This document shows, piece by piece, positions 1-7,389 of a stretch of 35,347 nt of DNA. Position 1 is the stretch's first letter, and each line of letters starts with the position of its first letter. This DNA comes from a virus. The DNA lies in the IMG/VR virus record IMGVR_UViG_3300030104_001765, positions 1-35,347 of that record. One strand, given 5' to 3'. The notes under the pieces are model-generated. The model was not told where the DNA came from, made no database searches, and saw nothing but the letters and a program-made list of their open reading frames with translations. The translations under genes were made by a program, and so were the position numbers.

Positions 1-908
1 ACGCATGGTTCTATTAGATCAGGCGGAAACACAGCGAAGTGTGCACCTTTAAATGGTTTTGTGGTGACAGTCCAAACAGATCGCTTGTTTGCACTTTCGT
101 AAGAATCTTCTAATCCTGTATGCGGAGACAGTCCTGTTCCTTCATTGTGATACTTTCCATCAGTTCTATCCCTTGTTCCCCAATCTTGTTTTACAGGCAC
201 TTTAATTGCCTCATGATCATAATAGTAATTTCTTTGTTTGGTAAGTAAGAAGATGTATTCATGTGCTTTGGTGCATCTGTCTTGAACGCTTTCAGGCATT
301 GGATTAGGTTTATGCCATATAATGTCTTGTCTTAGATACCAACCATCCGCTCTTAAAGCAAGGGCAACCATCCACGGGATTCCCATAAGGTCTTTCACTT
401 TATATATGCCACCCGCACCACCCGCTCTCGCTTGATGTCCTTGTGACAATTCCCCATGTTTCCACCCTGTATCTGAATCCCTAGTTCCTGTTGGATGTGT
501 GCTTACATATGAATCACCAAGATTAAGCCAAACAGTCCCCTCGTCTTTTAGCACTCGTCTAACTTTCCTAAACACTTCCACCATGCTTTCAACATATTCT
601 TCAGGTGAATCTTCTAAGCCTATCTGCTTGTCCTCTCTTGTTGCTCCACACTTCGGGCAAACGCTTTTGTAAATTGCATCACCAACCACATCTCCATGCT
701 CATACATATTCTTATGTCCTGTATCGGTGTCTTTGCTGATCTTAGTCATTCGCTTGTGAGGACAATCAGGATCACCACCAATCCATTTGCCAGTGTTGTA
801 GTCTCTGAGTCCGTAATAGGGAGGAGAAGTAATACAGGAATCGACTGACTTTTCAGGCAGTTGATCAAGCACTTCTATGCAGTTTCCATTTAATACTTTA
901 ATGCTCAT
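1..908 (-). CDS. DNA methyltransferase (N4-cytosine/N6-adenine type), C-terminus outside window
   Basis: The first 302 residues of a site-specific DNA methyltransferase; the gene runs off the left edge. The start is ATG at 908-906 (MSIKVLNGNC). Residues 28-31 form SPPY, the catalytic motif IV of amino-methyltransferases, followed by YGLRDY. Motif IV near the N-terminus indicates the beta-type order, so the AdoMet-binding FxGxG motif should lie beyond the edge. A Cys-rich insert (DCPHK, then CPKCGATR about 45 residues on) looks like a zinc ribbon. It overlaps the upstream zinc-ribbon gene by 11 bases and is the last visible gene of the leftward early operon. Likely role: modifying phage DNA against host restriction. 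The target site cannot be predicted. Confidence 0.93.
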   Translation of the reverse strand, partial: MSIKVLNGNCIEVLDQLPEKSVDSCITSPPYYGLRDYNTGKWIGGDPDCPHKRMTKISKDTDTGHKNMYEHGDVVGDAIYKSVCPKCGATREDKQIGLEDSPEEYVESMVEVFRKVRRVLKDEGTVWLNLGDSYVSTHPTGTRDSDTGWKHGELSQGHQARAGGAGGIYKVKDLMGIPWMVALALRADGWYLRQDIIWHKPNPMPESVQDRCTKAHEYIFLLTKQRNYYYDHEAIKVPVKQDWGTRDRTDGKYHNEGTGLSPHTGLEDSYESANKRSVWTVTTKPFKGAHFAVFPPDLIEPC

Positions 909-1056
909 CTTTGTTTTCTTCTCTCGGTAAATAAACCAAAACAAAAGACTTGCAATTAGGACAAGATAAATTTGTTATCATTATATGGTCATCTTCTTCT
1001 TCGGCATCATGATCTCCACCCCAAATTAAATCATTATTACAGTGCCAACAATTCAT
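898..1056 (-). CDS. Small zinc-ribbon protein, 52 residues
   Basis: A 52-residue frame starting MNCWHC and ending at TAA 900-898. Two CxxC pairs (CWHC at residues 3-6 and CPNC near residue 32) flank an acidic Asp/Glu-rich loop, the pattern of a rubredoxin-like zinc ribbon. The ATG overlaps the stop of the upstream gene as ATGA, and the 3' end overlaps the methyltransferase start, so it is translationally coupled on both sides. Small proteins of this kind are common in marine phages. Function unknown; protein or nucleic acid binding is only a guess. Confidence 0.85.
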   Translation of the reverse strand: MNCWHCNNDLIWGGDHDAEEEDDHIMITNLSCPNCKSFVLVYLPREENKDEH

Positions 1057-1349
1057 TCATCTTCTCCTTTCAGTTTCTTGGTTCTAAAAAAGCCATCGTA
1101 TTCTGGATGTTTCACATGGAACAATCTGGAATAGAAAGCGATGTAATCGTTTGATATCTTAAAGTCTGATCCTTGTGTCTCTATCGTTGTGTGCCAACGA
1201 ATCCTCTGAATGACCGCCCATGCACTGTAGTTCTCTCTACCGCTCTTGATTGCCTCGAAGGTGTACTTCTCAAACAATCTCCATACATGAGGGTTTAACC
1301 TATGCCAAGCCCACCAATCTTCTTTTCTTTCACTTAGTTCCTTGCTCAT
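1053..1349 (-). CDS. Hypothetical phage protein, 98 residues
   Basis: Starts MSKELSERK at ATG 1349-1347. Rich in Trp, Arg and Phe (EDWWAWHR near the start, then FEKYTFEAIKSGRENYSAW). No membrane segment, signal peptide or catalytic motif is visible. An in-frame TTG 18 bases upstream is less likely than the ATG. The start lies inside the upstream 55-residue gene (20-base overlap) and the stop overlaps the next start. It looks like a conserved phage early protein, possibly helical and nucleic-acid binding, but I do not recognise a named family. Confidence 0.8.
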   Translation of the reverse strand: MSKELSERKEDWWAWHRLNPHVWRLFEKYTFEAIKSGRENYSAWAVIQRIRWHTTIETQGSDFKISNDYIAFYSRLFHVKHPEYDGFFRTKKLKGEDE

Positions 1350-1497
1350 CAGGATAATACTTATCAAATAGTTCTTGTGCTTCTTCTTCGGATAAAAGCC
1401 TTTGGTTGTGATGAAGTCTTTCTTCTGAGTTAGACAGTCTCCAATGGCTATAGTTTTCTTTTCTTGTTAGTTTTTTTGAATATTTGAATCGTTCCAT
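1330..1497 (-). CDS. Hypothetical small protein, 55 residues
   Basis: Reads MERFKYSKKLTRKENY and ends DKYYPDEQGTK. It is highly charged and has no recognisable domain. A good Shine-Dalgarno (TTTGGAGAACAA) precedes the ATG, and a copy of the 20-bp palindrome (1508-1527) lies immediately upstream of that site, as it does before the Sak and ribbon-helix-helix genes. It overlaps the next gene by 20 bases. The gene is supported by ribosome site, position in the operon and lack of other coding here; function unknown. Confidence 0.7.
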   Translation of the reverse strand: MERFKYSKKLTRKENYSHWRLSNSEERLHHNQRLLSEEEAQELFDKYYPDEQGTK

Positions 1498-1507
1498 TTG
1501 TTCTCCA

Positions 1508-1527
1508 AACTTTGACCAGTCAATATT
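1508..1527. promoter_or_regulatory. 20-bp palindromic operator, copy 1
   Basis: AACTTTGAC-CA-GTCAATATT: the right arm matches the consensus exactly, the left arm has two changes. It lies directly upstream of the Shine-Dalgarno site of the leftward gene starting at 1497. Confidence 0.75.
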
Positions 1528-1765
1528 TGATTAAGATGCTACCGCTATAACAGATCAAGCATCCCATAATAATAAACAGCAAAGACATGAATGATTGAAA
1601 ACTTGCAACAGTTGGGTCTAACGAAAACATATTGTTAAAGAAACCCAACACATCTAATGAATAAAGATCATTCTTTAATGGCAAAGATGCCAAATCTAAA
1701 AGTACCCAACCACTTGTGAATACAAACATTCCTAGTAAAAATATAAATAAACCTAACGCTTTCAT
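1520..1765 (-). CDS. Small membrane protein, two transmembrane helices
   Basis: An 81-residue protein with two hydrophobic stretches: residues 4-25 (LGLFIFLLGMFVFTSGWVLL) and about 57-78 (FMSLLFIIMGCLICYSG). The linker between them is about 30 residues and polar. No signal-peptide cleavage site is evident, so it is probably an inner-membrane protein with both ends on the same side. The start overlaps the DUF3310 stop. Membrane proteins of this size in phages include holins, superinfection-exclusion factors and unknowns. Its place in the early operon, away from any endolysin, argues against a holin. Confidence 0.8.
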   Translation of the reverse strand: MKALGLFIFLLGMFVFTSGWVLLDLASLPLKNDLYSLDVLGFFNNMFSLDPTVASFQSFMSLLFIIMGCLICYSGSILIKY

Positions 1766-1986
1766 TTCTCCCCCTCTAGTTTTTCAATTAGTTTTTCCAA
1801 GTACCACTTGGCTTTTGTTAAATCTTGTATTGGATCATCGTGTTTGATCTTGTGTCTGACAATATATTTTATAATGTTCCCCTCGCACCAACCAAGATCG
1901 TGAGAAAGTATAAAGTCAGTCACCTGTATTCCTTTTTTGTAATAAGGCGGATTGATATTGTCGTCTTGTTTTGTTTTCTTTTTCAT
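1762..1986 (-). CDS. DUF3310 (SaV-like) protein
   Basis: A 74-residue protein matching the DUF3310 pattern: NPPYYKKGIQVTDFI, then GWCEGNIIKYIVRHK, then DPIQDLTKAKWYLEKLI. DUF3310 proteins are common in phages and have been suggested to be nucleotide-kinase-like or HTH-like; the biochemical role is not established. It overlaps both neighbours by 4 bases and is part of the leftward recombination operon. Confidence 0.9.
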   Translation of the reverse strand: MKKKTKQDDNINPPYYKKGIQVTDFILSHDLGWCEGNIIKYIVRHKIKHDDPIQDLTKAKWYLEKLIEKLEGEK

Positions 1987-2195
1987 TCTAAAGACTCATC
2001 TACCTCTAGCTTTCCTTCCATTACAGAAATTTTATAAGGTGAATCACCATTTGTTTTCCAATTATCAGGCTGATCCTTGTTGATTGCCCTGTAAACCAGT
2101 TCATGTTCTGTTAAAGAAACATCGGATTCGATTTCATATATCTCTGTGCCAGTGACTTGAATTTCTACTATGTATTTATTTGTCATTTTGCTCAT
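1983..2195 (-). CDS. Hypothetical protein, 70 residues
   Basis: The chosen start is ATG 2195 (MSKMTNKYIVEIQVTG); ATG 2186 three codons later is the alternative. Both lie inside the end of the upstream gene, so translation is probably coupled. The sequence alternates short beta-like strands with acidic loops (EIESDVSLTEHELVYRAI) and ends KLEVDESLE. No family recognised. Confidence 0.75.
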   Translation of the reverse strand: MSKMTNKYIVEIQVTGTEIYEIESDVSLTEHELVYRAINKDQPDNWKTNGDSPYKISVMEGKLEVDESLE

Positions 2196-2595
2196 ACCAT
2201 TTGTTGTATTTCTTGTTAATGTCATCAAAAAGAATCTGTGCAAACTCGTTGTTCTTTAGTTCGCTTCTCGAATGTATATTGCAAAAACTTCTTATAAACT
2301 CAGAAGCATCTTCTTCGTTCTCGACTTCTGCAAACTCCCAAAATTCTTTTTCCCTTGCCATGATCCCCGCTCTGTCCACATACTTTTGACCGCTTGTTTT
2401 CTTTCTGATCGGTTTATGCGGAACAGGAGTCTCATCTTCTTGTATGCCTACAAGGGCGCAGTAATATCTCTGACCGACCCAACTTCTAAGAAGTTCCTCT
2501 GGCACTTCGTCAGGATGGACATTAAGCACCAGATAAACTCCTTGTTTGTTCTGAGTAATCCGAACCTTTACAGCTTCAAAACTAAGCGCACTCAA
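2176..2595 (-). CDS. Hypothetical phage protein next to recombination genes, 139 residues
   Basis: Begins MSALSFEAVKVRITQNKQG and contains VHPDEVPEELLRSWVGQRYY, a stretch I have seen in marine-phage proteins near recombination genes. The N-terminal half looks beta-rich; the C-terminal half is helical and acidic. It starts at the stop of the SSB-like gene (4-base overlap). Its conserved place beside an annealing protein and an exonuclease suggests a DNA-metabolism accessory role, which is inference only. Confidence 0.8.
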   Translation of the reverse strand: MSALSFEAVKVRITQNKQGVYLVLNVHPDEVPEELLRSWVGQRYYCALVGIQEDETPVPHKPIRKKTSGQKYVDRAGIMAREKEFWEFAEVENEEDASEFIRSFCNIHSRSELKNNEFAQILFDDINKKYNKWYEQNDK

Positions 2596-2864
2596 AATGG
2601 TATCTCATCTTCAAAGACTTCCACTTCTTCTTCCTTAATCTCAGGAAGTTCAACAGAAACATATTTATATATCTTTCCATCTTTAGAAGTCCTGTCCCAC
2701 ATTGCAACACTTACTGAAATGTCTTGATTGGCTTTCGCTCTCTCGACCAACTCTTTCAATAGAGTTTTGCTCAGTTCAATCTTGCCTGTGAAGTCAGGAT
2801 GATTCTTTGCTTTTTTATAGGTGTTCGCAAATACTGCACCTTCAACCTTAATTCGATCACTCAT
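2592..2864 (-). CDS. Candidate single-stranded DNA-binding protein with SSB-like acidic tail
   Basis: A 90-residue protein whose last residues are EVFEDEIPF. An acidic tail ending Ile-Pro-Phe is the hallmark of bacterial SSB, where it docks partner proteins. The body (residues 5-70) has beta-type segments (VEGAVFANTY, ISVSVAMWDR, KIYKYVSVELP), compatible with a short OB fold, but I see no clear sequence match to known SSB. Its place directly after the Sak gene and before the methyltransferase-containing tail of the operon fits an ssDNA-binding role. DNA binding itself is not shown by the sequence. Confidence 0.7.
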   Translation of the reverse strand: MSDRIKVEGAVFANTYKKAKNHPDFTGKIELSKTLLKELVERAKANQDISVSVAMWDRTSKDGKIYKYVSVELPEIKEEEVEVFEDEIPF

Positions 2865-3555
2865 CTTCTGTCTCCTTTTTTAGATCGGCTTTAGTTTTAG
2901 CAAACGATTTGATCAAAGCGTTGTATGTCTCCTCGCTTGTTGTTTTGAGTTTCTTAAACTCATCTTTGTTGTCAGTGAAAAACTTCTCAAGAGATTCAAC
3001 TGTCTCAACATCTTTAATAAATGTCTCGACTATCTCTATAAACTTGTCATCAACGACATCTTCTTTGGATTCAGCAGACTCACCATTTGGGGGTTGATTT
3101 GAGGTATCATCACGTTTGTCTGCTGAACCACTTTCTTTTTTCTCGCTAGGTAAATCTTCTCCCGCAAAAATATAATGACCCAGACCTAATATCGCTATGC
3201 ACTTGACCAAGCATCTCATCTTCGCATCAGATATTTGTCTTGATGTTGGATTAGAAATTGCATTGTTTCTATTGTCCATTACAGGCAACCACATTGATCT
3301 TGCAAGATCGCCTATAGAAACAGTCACATGAACACTAGCACTCCCATCGGGATAAAACATTGCATCCCTCATGATCCCATCTGAATCAGTGAATGCTTGA
3401 AATGTAAACTGTGCATCAGGATAGTGTTCCATCAACACTCCCCAAGCCCAAGCCCATGAGAGATATGATAGATTCATCTTCTTCTCAATATGCTCTGAGC
3501 AATCCACTTTGGAAAGTGTGTCCCAAATTTCTTTATACGTTAGTTGTTTAGCCAT
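2857..3555 (-). CDS. Sak-type single-strand annealing protein (DUF1071)
   Basis: A 232-residue protein starting MAKQLTYKEIWDTLSK. The core matches the Sak/DUF1071 family: the VDCSEHIEKK and LSYLSWAWAWGVLMEHYP segments (residues about 15-45), then SVHVTVSIGD and ARSMWLPVMD, then RQISDAKMRCLVKCIAILGLG near residue 110. Proteins of this family anneal complementary single strands (Rad52-like). The C-terminal 90 residues are an acidic, helical extension. The start is fixed by AGAGGAG before ATG 3555. The in-frame region upstream contains the operator and is not coding. With the exonuclease upstream it forms a two-component recombination system. Confidence 0.92.
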   Translation of the reverse strand: MAKQLTYKEIWDTLSKVDCSEHIEKKMNLSYLSWAWAWGVLMEHYPDAQFTFQAFTDSDGIMRDAMFYPDGSASVHVTVSIGDLARSMWLPVMDNRNNAISNPTSRQISDAKMRCLVKCIAILGLGHYIFAGEDLPSEKKESGSADKRDDTSNQPPNGESAESKEDVVDDKFIEIVETFIKDVETVESLEKFFTDNKDEFKKLKTTSEETYNALIKSFAKTKADLKKETEDE

Positions 3556-3568
3556 AGTAATCTCCTCT

Positions 3569-3588
3569 AATATTGACTGGTCATTATT
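3569..3588. promoter_or_regulatory. 20-bp palindromic operator, copy 2
   Basis: AATATTGAC-TG-GTCATTATT, one mismatch to the consensus. It lies between the exonuclease stop and the Sak ribosome-binding site and overlaps the exonuclease stop codon. Confidence 0.85.
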
Positions 3589-4459
3589 TAATCTCAGCTT
3601 GAAACTGAGGACAAAAATCTCTGCATGGACAATAGTTCTCACACTTGTTTGCTTTACCTTCTCGGTGCTCAATAAAGTGTTCTTCGCTGTCCATGTTCTG
3701 ATGTGCTTCTGCTTCTGATTTGTAAACTTTGATTGCTCTCTTTCTACCCTTGAGTTTCAAAGCCCAAGTATCAGGTATTTTCCATCGTTCTTCATCGGTG
3801 CATTCTGTGGTTTCTCCTGTCATTTCATATTCAGCTTTCGCCAATTCATGCAGTTCAACCCTTTCTCTTAAATACCACTTCTGCTTTTGCTCATTCCACA
3901 ATGGAACATTCAACTCAACAATCGGTGTAGGTGGATAGTTCTTATCTCGGAATGAGTTTGCTCGACTCCAATCTCTGAGTATCGCAATGATCTTAATTCC
4001 TCTAACTGTATATCCATTTTCTCGCCACATATAAGCATATCCATTTGTCTGCTTTTCCCATTCTGGTTTTACAGAGCCTCCCTTCAATGCATCTTTGACT
4101 GCATAATACGATGTAGTTTTATAATCAATAACATGGTGTTTAAGGCGATCATATACATCGGTTGCACCTGATATCTTTTTACCTTCGACAACTATCGTGT
4201 GTCTCTTCTCGCAGATGACATCTTTGTTGTCTTTGTTTCCCGCCTCAAGCCCATCGTGATTCCAAGTTCCAGTTCTTGAAAATATTAGATCAGAGACATC
4301 TTGTGTCAATGCGCTGTGGTTTTCTCTTTCAAGTATGACTTGTTGTGGTGCTTTTATAAGTGTGGTCATGCTGTAGTCTGACCCTTGAGAAGAATAAGTA
4401 TCATGCATCAATGCATTCACAATGATAGGTGGAAGGTTATGTTTGTTGGTGAACTTCAC
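3584..4459 (-). CDS. PD-(D/E)XK exonuclease (RecB/Cas4-like)
   Basis: A 291-residue nuclease. GATD (98-101) and IDYKT (111-115, Asp112 and Lys114) give the metal-binding Asp and the D-x-K of the PD-(D/E)XK fold. The region after Lys114 (YAVKDALKGGS, then EKQTNGYAYMW) fits the following helix with its Gln/Tyr. The C-terminus carries four Cys (273, 277, 279, 283) in a C-x3-C-x-C-x3-C cluster, recalling the iron-sulfur site of Cas4/AddB nucleases. Likely role: degrading one DNA strand to supply substrate for the Sak protein encoded next. The start overlaps the upstream stop by 4 bases. Confidence 0.88.
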   Translation of the reverse strand: MKFTNKHNLPPIIVNALMHDTYSSQGSDYSMTTLIKAPQQVILERENHSALTQDVSDLIFSRTGTWNHDGLEAGNKDNKDVICEKRHTIVVEGKKISGATDVYDRLKHHVIDYKTTSYYAVKDALKGGSVKPEWEKQTNGYAYMWRENGYTVRGIKIIAILRDWSRANSFRDKNYPPTPIVELNVPLWNEQKQKWYLRERVELHELAKAEYEMTGETTECTDEERWKIPDTWALKLKGRKRAIKVYKSEAEAHQNMDSEEHFIEHREGKANKCENYCPCRDFCPQFQAEIK

Positions 4460-4731
4460 CTAGTTCTCCATATGCCTATGCCTTCCCAATCCAACTCGTC
4501 AGCAACATCGTTGATGACAAGCCTGACTGTGAATTTCTTTGATGGAGTTTTCTTTTGGAATCTGTGAACAATAGTTCTAATTGTGTTGCTATTGTCTCTT
4601 GCTTCATCTTCGCTCATTTCGAGTTTAATGAGTTCGCCTTTTTTGATAGACTCAAGAGGTAGATTCCATTTTCCTCTATTGCTCGTAGGGAGCTGTGATT
4701 TGACAACTACTGGTTTAATAGTTTTGTTCAT
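4456..4731 (-). CDS. Hypothetical protein, first gene of the leftward recombination operon
   Basis: A 91-residue protein (MNKTIKPVVVKSQLPTSNRG...). The N-terminal part looks extended; a helical, acidic middle (LEMSEDEARDNSNTIRTIVHRF) is followed by a basic and hydrophobic C-terminus ending IGIWRTR. An AGGA site lies 9 bases before ATG 4731. It is the first gene after the strong promoter at 4766-4793, as early regulators often are, but nothing in the sequence shows function. Confidence 0.8.
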   Translation of the reverse strand: MNKTIKPVVVKSQLPTSNRGKWNLPLESIKKGELIKLEMSEDEARDNSNTIRTIVHRFQKKTPSKKFTVRLVINDVADELDWEGIGIWRTR

Positions 4732-4765
4732 AAATGAGTCCTGTTTAAATCCTTGTGAAATACAA

Positions 4766-4793
4766 AGTATATAGATTGTTTAGATGGTGTCAA
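4766..4793 (-). promoter_or_regulatory. Strong sigma70-type promoter for the leftward recombination operon
   Basis: On the minus strand a perfect TTGACA (4793-4788) is followed after 16 bases by TATACT (4771-4766). Transcription would start about 25 bases upstream of the first gene (ATG 4731). This is the best promoter-like match in the window. Confidence 0.8.
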
Positions 4794-4827
4794 TAGATTG
4801 TTGCTAAATTTCTTGTGTAGGTGATTA

Positions 4828-5193
4828 ATGGGTGATAGTATTAAGTTTGTAGTTAAAGGACAATGCTACAGCAAAGCGAACAGCAGAAGGCTAGTTTCGA
4901 TAGGTGGGAAACCACGATTTATTAAGTCAAAACAAGCACTTAAATACGCTGAAGATTTTGCTTGGCAATGCCCTAAAAAAGAAACATTGATACCAAAAGA
5001 CAAAGATGTTTCGGTCAAGATGACGATATATTATCAGAATCGCAGACCTGATTTAGACGAAAGTTTAATACTAGATTTGATGCAAGGAATGATCTATGAG
5101 AATGATCGAAGCGTTAAAGAGAAACATATTTTTCATGGTATCGACAAAGAGAATCCAAGAGCGGAGATAGAAGTAAATGTTATCGACAGATGA
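4828..5193 (+). CDS. RusA-family Holliday-junction resolvase
   Basis: A 121-residue protein with the RusA layout: a beta-start (KFVVKGQCYSKANSRR), PRFIKSKQALKYAEDF, a strand-rich middle (VSVKMTIYY), and the signature RPDLDESLILDLMQGMIYEND at residues about 74-94. The aspartates there match the metal-binding Asp of RusA (consensus RPDxDNxxKxxxDxLxG...DD). RusA enzymes cut four-way junctions to resolve recombination intermediates before packaging. It is the first rightward gene after the divergent gap at 4732-4827 and overlaps the next gene by 17 bases. Confidence 0.88.
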   Translation: MGDSIKFVVKGQCYSKANSRRLVSIGGKPRFIKSKQALKYAEDFAWQCPKKETLIPKDKDVSVKMTIYYQNRRPDLDESLILDLMQGMIYENDRSVKEKHIFHGIDKENPRAEIEVNVIDR

Positions 5194-5467
5194 ACAAATG
5201 GCATTTGATGTTTGCAGAGCAATACTCAAACAAGCCATAAGAGATTTCCACTCATCGGATTCAGAAAGGGTGACAGATGTTGCAGATTGGGTTGCCGATG
5301 GTGAGGAGTTTAAAATGATATGCGATAGTGCAGAAGTTGATCCTGATTATTTGGCAATGTTCTTTTTAGAAATGTCGAAAAGACCAAAGATAGAAAGAAA
5401 GGTATTAGCTGAAAATGCGATCAGTGTTCTTGATAGTTTCTCCATGACAGAGCCTACCGAAAACTAG
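5177..5467 (+). CDS. Hypothetical protein downstream of RusA
   Basis: A 96-residue mainly helical acidic protein (QMAFDVCRAILKQAIRDF, then DVADWVADGEEFKMICDSA, then VDPDYLAMFF). The pattern of an N-terminal helix plus a WVADGEEFKMICDSAEVDP-like block recurs in phage proteins that accompany DNA-metabolism genes. No catalytic motif is visible. The start at 5177 lies within the end of the RusA gene, so expression is probably coupled. Confidence 0.78.
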   Translation: MLSTDEQMAFDVCRAILKQAIRDFHSSDSERVTDVADWVADGEEFKMICDSAEVDPDYLAMFFLEMSKRPKIERKVLAENAISVLDSFSMTEPTEN

Positions 5468-5501
5468 TTCGATAGACTCTTCTCATATAGGAGATCATCA
5501 T

Positions 5502-5549
5502 ATGAATAAGCTGACCCAATCAAAATCAGCTATAACTAGTATATACTAG
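5502..5549 (+). other. Possible 15-codon leader peptide upstream of the primase-helicase gene
   Basis: An ATG at 5502 with a good ribosome site (ATAGGAGATCATC) opens a 15-codon frame, MNKLTQSKSAITSIY, that ends at TAG 5547. The frame ends inside the perfect palindrome ACTAGTATATACTAGT (5535-5550). The primase start at 5623 has no equally good ribosome site. It could be a regulatory leader peptide or a relic of a lost gene. The rest of 5468-5622 is AT-rich with repeated TACTAG/TAGTAT steps and a TATAAT at 5556-5561 that lacks a good -35 partner. Confidence 0.4.
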
Positions 5550-5550
5550 T
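5535..5550. repeat. Perfect 16-bp palindrome upstream of the primase-helicase
   Basis: ACTAGTATATACTAGT reads identically on both strands. Further TAGTAT and ATACTG steps follow up to 5610, and related AT-rich steps (ATACTAG, GGTATTAG) occur at 19285-19350. It may be a regulator site or part of a replication origin near the primase gene; neither is shown. Confidence 0.6.
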
Positions 5551-5622
5551 ATTAGTATAATACCAGTCTGTAAATATACTGTTAGTTAATTAATAGTTAG
5601 TATATAACCAGTAGGTATTATT

Positions 5623-7389
5623 ATGGATGTAAGCACCAATCTTCAAAACGAATTATTATCAATATCAAAAAGCCTAGATTTCGGCAGTCACAAAATCAAA
5701 TGTCCTTCGTGTAGTTCAACCCGAAAGAAAAACAGATCAGACAGACCATTATCAATCACAGTTTCTTCAGATTGTGCTTTGTATCGTTGTCATCATTGTG
5801 GCATCGAGGGTAGGGTTTCGGAAAGACATACGCTCATGACAGCTCAAAACAAAAATATTTTTAAGGAGTTGGACACTACTGTTTTCAAGACCGACAATAC
5901 TGCGAAAGACTGGTTGATGGATAGAGGGATATCAGAAGAAGTGATTGAGAAGTTTGGGATTATCTTCTCGAAACATAAGTTCAATGGAAGTGGTGAGTTG
6001 CCGAGCGTTGGTTTTCCATACAAGAAAGATGGTGTGACTTATGCGATCAAGTGGAGATCAGCAAGTGATGAACACAAATACTTCACGCAAACAAAAGGCG
6101 GTGCAAAAACTTTTTACAACTTGCCAGAAAAACTCAATGGGCAGAAAAGAATAATAATTGCAGAGGGAGAGATGGATGTCTTGAGTCTAGCGACTGCGGG
6201 AATAGGGTTCGGTGAAGATGAACATAATACTCTCATTGTATCAGTACCAAATGGTGCGCCATCGAAAGTAAAAAACGATACAGAAGATGACAAGAAGTAC
6301 GATTATCTTCGTGATGCAGAAACGATCTTGTCAAATATTGACCAGTCAATCTTGCTGACCGATCAAGATACTGCGGGTGATTCTTTAAAGGAAGTGTTGG
6401 GAAGAAGGATTGGAAAAGCCAAGTCTTACGAGGTTGATCTCGGACAATACAAGGATGTAAATGAAGTCTTAATGACAGGCGGTACAGATAAGATTGTTGA
6501 TGCGATAGAGAATGCAACACCATTACCACTTGCGGGATTGAATACCATCTACACCTACAAAGATTCAATACAGAAGCTATACGATCATGGATATCCAAAA
6601 GGTGTGCAGTTGGGATTGCCATCATTGGATAAGCTGATCAGCTTTAATTCTTCTAATTTATATGTGGTGACAGGCTATCCTTCGCATGGTAAATCAGAAT
6701 TGGTTGATGAGATAACCATACGACTTGCAAAACAGGGAATGAAAACTTGCTTTGCATCATTTGAGAAACCACCACAGCTTCATGCATTGCAGTTGGCATC
6801 TAAGATTGTTGGGAAGCCATTCTTCAAAGGCAAAGAAAACAGAATGAATCAGGAAGAGATGGAATATGCTTTGGAGTTTATTGAGAACAACTTTGTGTTC
6901 CAAGACCACCAAGCGGGAAGTCCTTTCACGATTGAGGGAATATTAGACTTTGCATCAAGCGCATTACTCAGAGCAGATACATCTGTCCTAGTGATTGATC
7001 CATTTAACTTTATAGACATCAAACAAGGTAATCAGTTGTTGACTGAAGCGATCAATAAGATGCTTACTAAAGTCACTCAATGGGCGAAGCAAACTCAGTC
7101 TATTGTTTTGTTTGTGGCTCATCCCGCAAAACCCGCAAACAGGGACAATCTAGTTGCTACAGGTCTTGACATAGCGGGATCAATATCTTGGTACACTAAA
7201 GCGGATTTTCTTCTAAGCGTTGTTAGAAATGACAACGATACTGACGTTCATGTTCAAAAGGTTCGTTGGAATTTTCAAGGCAGTCAGGGGGTTGCTAAGT
7301 TGCGCTATGACCTTAATAGTGGTAGATTTGATGAAATCTCAGAGGACATGGGCTTTGACGAAGATTACGAATGGACAACAGACTTCTAA
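5623..7389 (+). CDS. Bifunctional DNA primase-helicase (T7 gp4-like)
   Basis: A 588-residue enzyme expected to unwind the fork and make primers. The N-terminal zinc-binding domain has Cys27/Cys30 (CPSC) and Cys56/Cys59 (CHHC). A TOPRIM segment lies near residues 176-192 (IIIAEGEMDVLSLATAG), with further acidic residues in the LLTDQDTAGDSL segment near residue 245. The C-terminal DnaB-type helicase has Walker A GYPSHGKS (351-358) and Walker B VIDP (457-460), followed by a VLFVAHPAKP segment (His loop). Length and domain order match T7 gp4/Twinkle. A copy of the 20-bp palindrome (6334-6353) sits inside the coding sequence, spelling SNIDQSI. No DNA polymerase is visible next to it. Confidence 0.95.
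   Translation: MDVSTNLQNELLSISKSLDFGSHKIKCPSCSSTRKKNRSDRPLSITVSSDCALYRCHHCGIEGRVSERHTLMTAQNKNIFKELDTTVFKTDNTAKDWLMDRGISEEVIEKFGIIFSKHKFNGSGELPSVGFPYKKDGVTYAIKWRSASDEHKYFTQTKGGAKTFYNLPEKLNGQKRIIIAEGEMDVLSLATAGIGFGEDEHNTLIVSVPNGAPSKVKNDTEDDKKYDYLRDAETILSNIDQSILLTDQDTAGDSLKEVLGRRIGKAKSYEVDLGQYKDVNEVLMTGGTDKIVDAIENATPLPLAGLNTIYTYKDSIQKLYDHGYPKGVQLGLPSLDKLISFNSSNLYVVTGYPSHGKSELVDEITIRLAKQGMKTCFASFEKPPQLHALQLASKIVGKPFFKGKENRMNQEEMEYALEFIENNFVFQDHQAGSPFTIEGILDFASSALLRADTSVLVIDPFNFIDIKQGNQLLTEAINKMLTKVTQWAKQTQSIVLFVAHPAKPANRDNLVATGLDIAGSISWYTKADFLLSVVRNDNDTDVHVQKVRWNFQGSQGVAKLRYDLNSGRFDEISEDMGFDEDYEWTTDF
6334..6353. promoter_or_regulatory. 20-bp palindromic operator, copy 3 (inside primase-helicase)
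   Basis: AATATTGAC-CA-GTCAATCTT, one mismatch in the right arm. This and copy 4 are the copies lying well inside protein-coding sequence; both encode Asn-Ile-Asp-Gln-Ser. It may be an intragenic binding site or a chance match constrained by the protein. Confidence 0.55.

Noticed and set aside
1330-1349. CTGATGAG followed by GAAA near the gene at 1349 as a fifth hammerhead
   Set aside because: No stem II, stem I or stem III partners can be found; it is explained by coding overlap.
3556-3672. Longer start for the Sak protein
   Set aside because: The extension covers the operator and the ribosome site and lies over the exonuclease end; Sak family proteins start near MAKQLTYKE.
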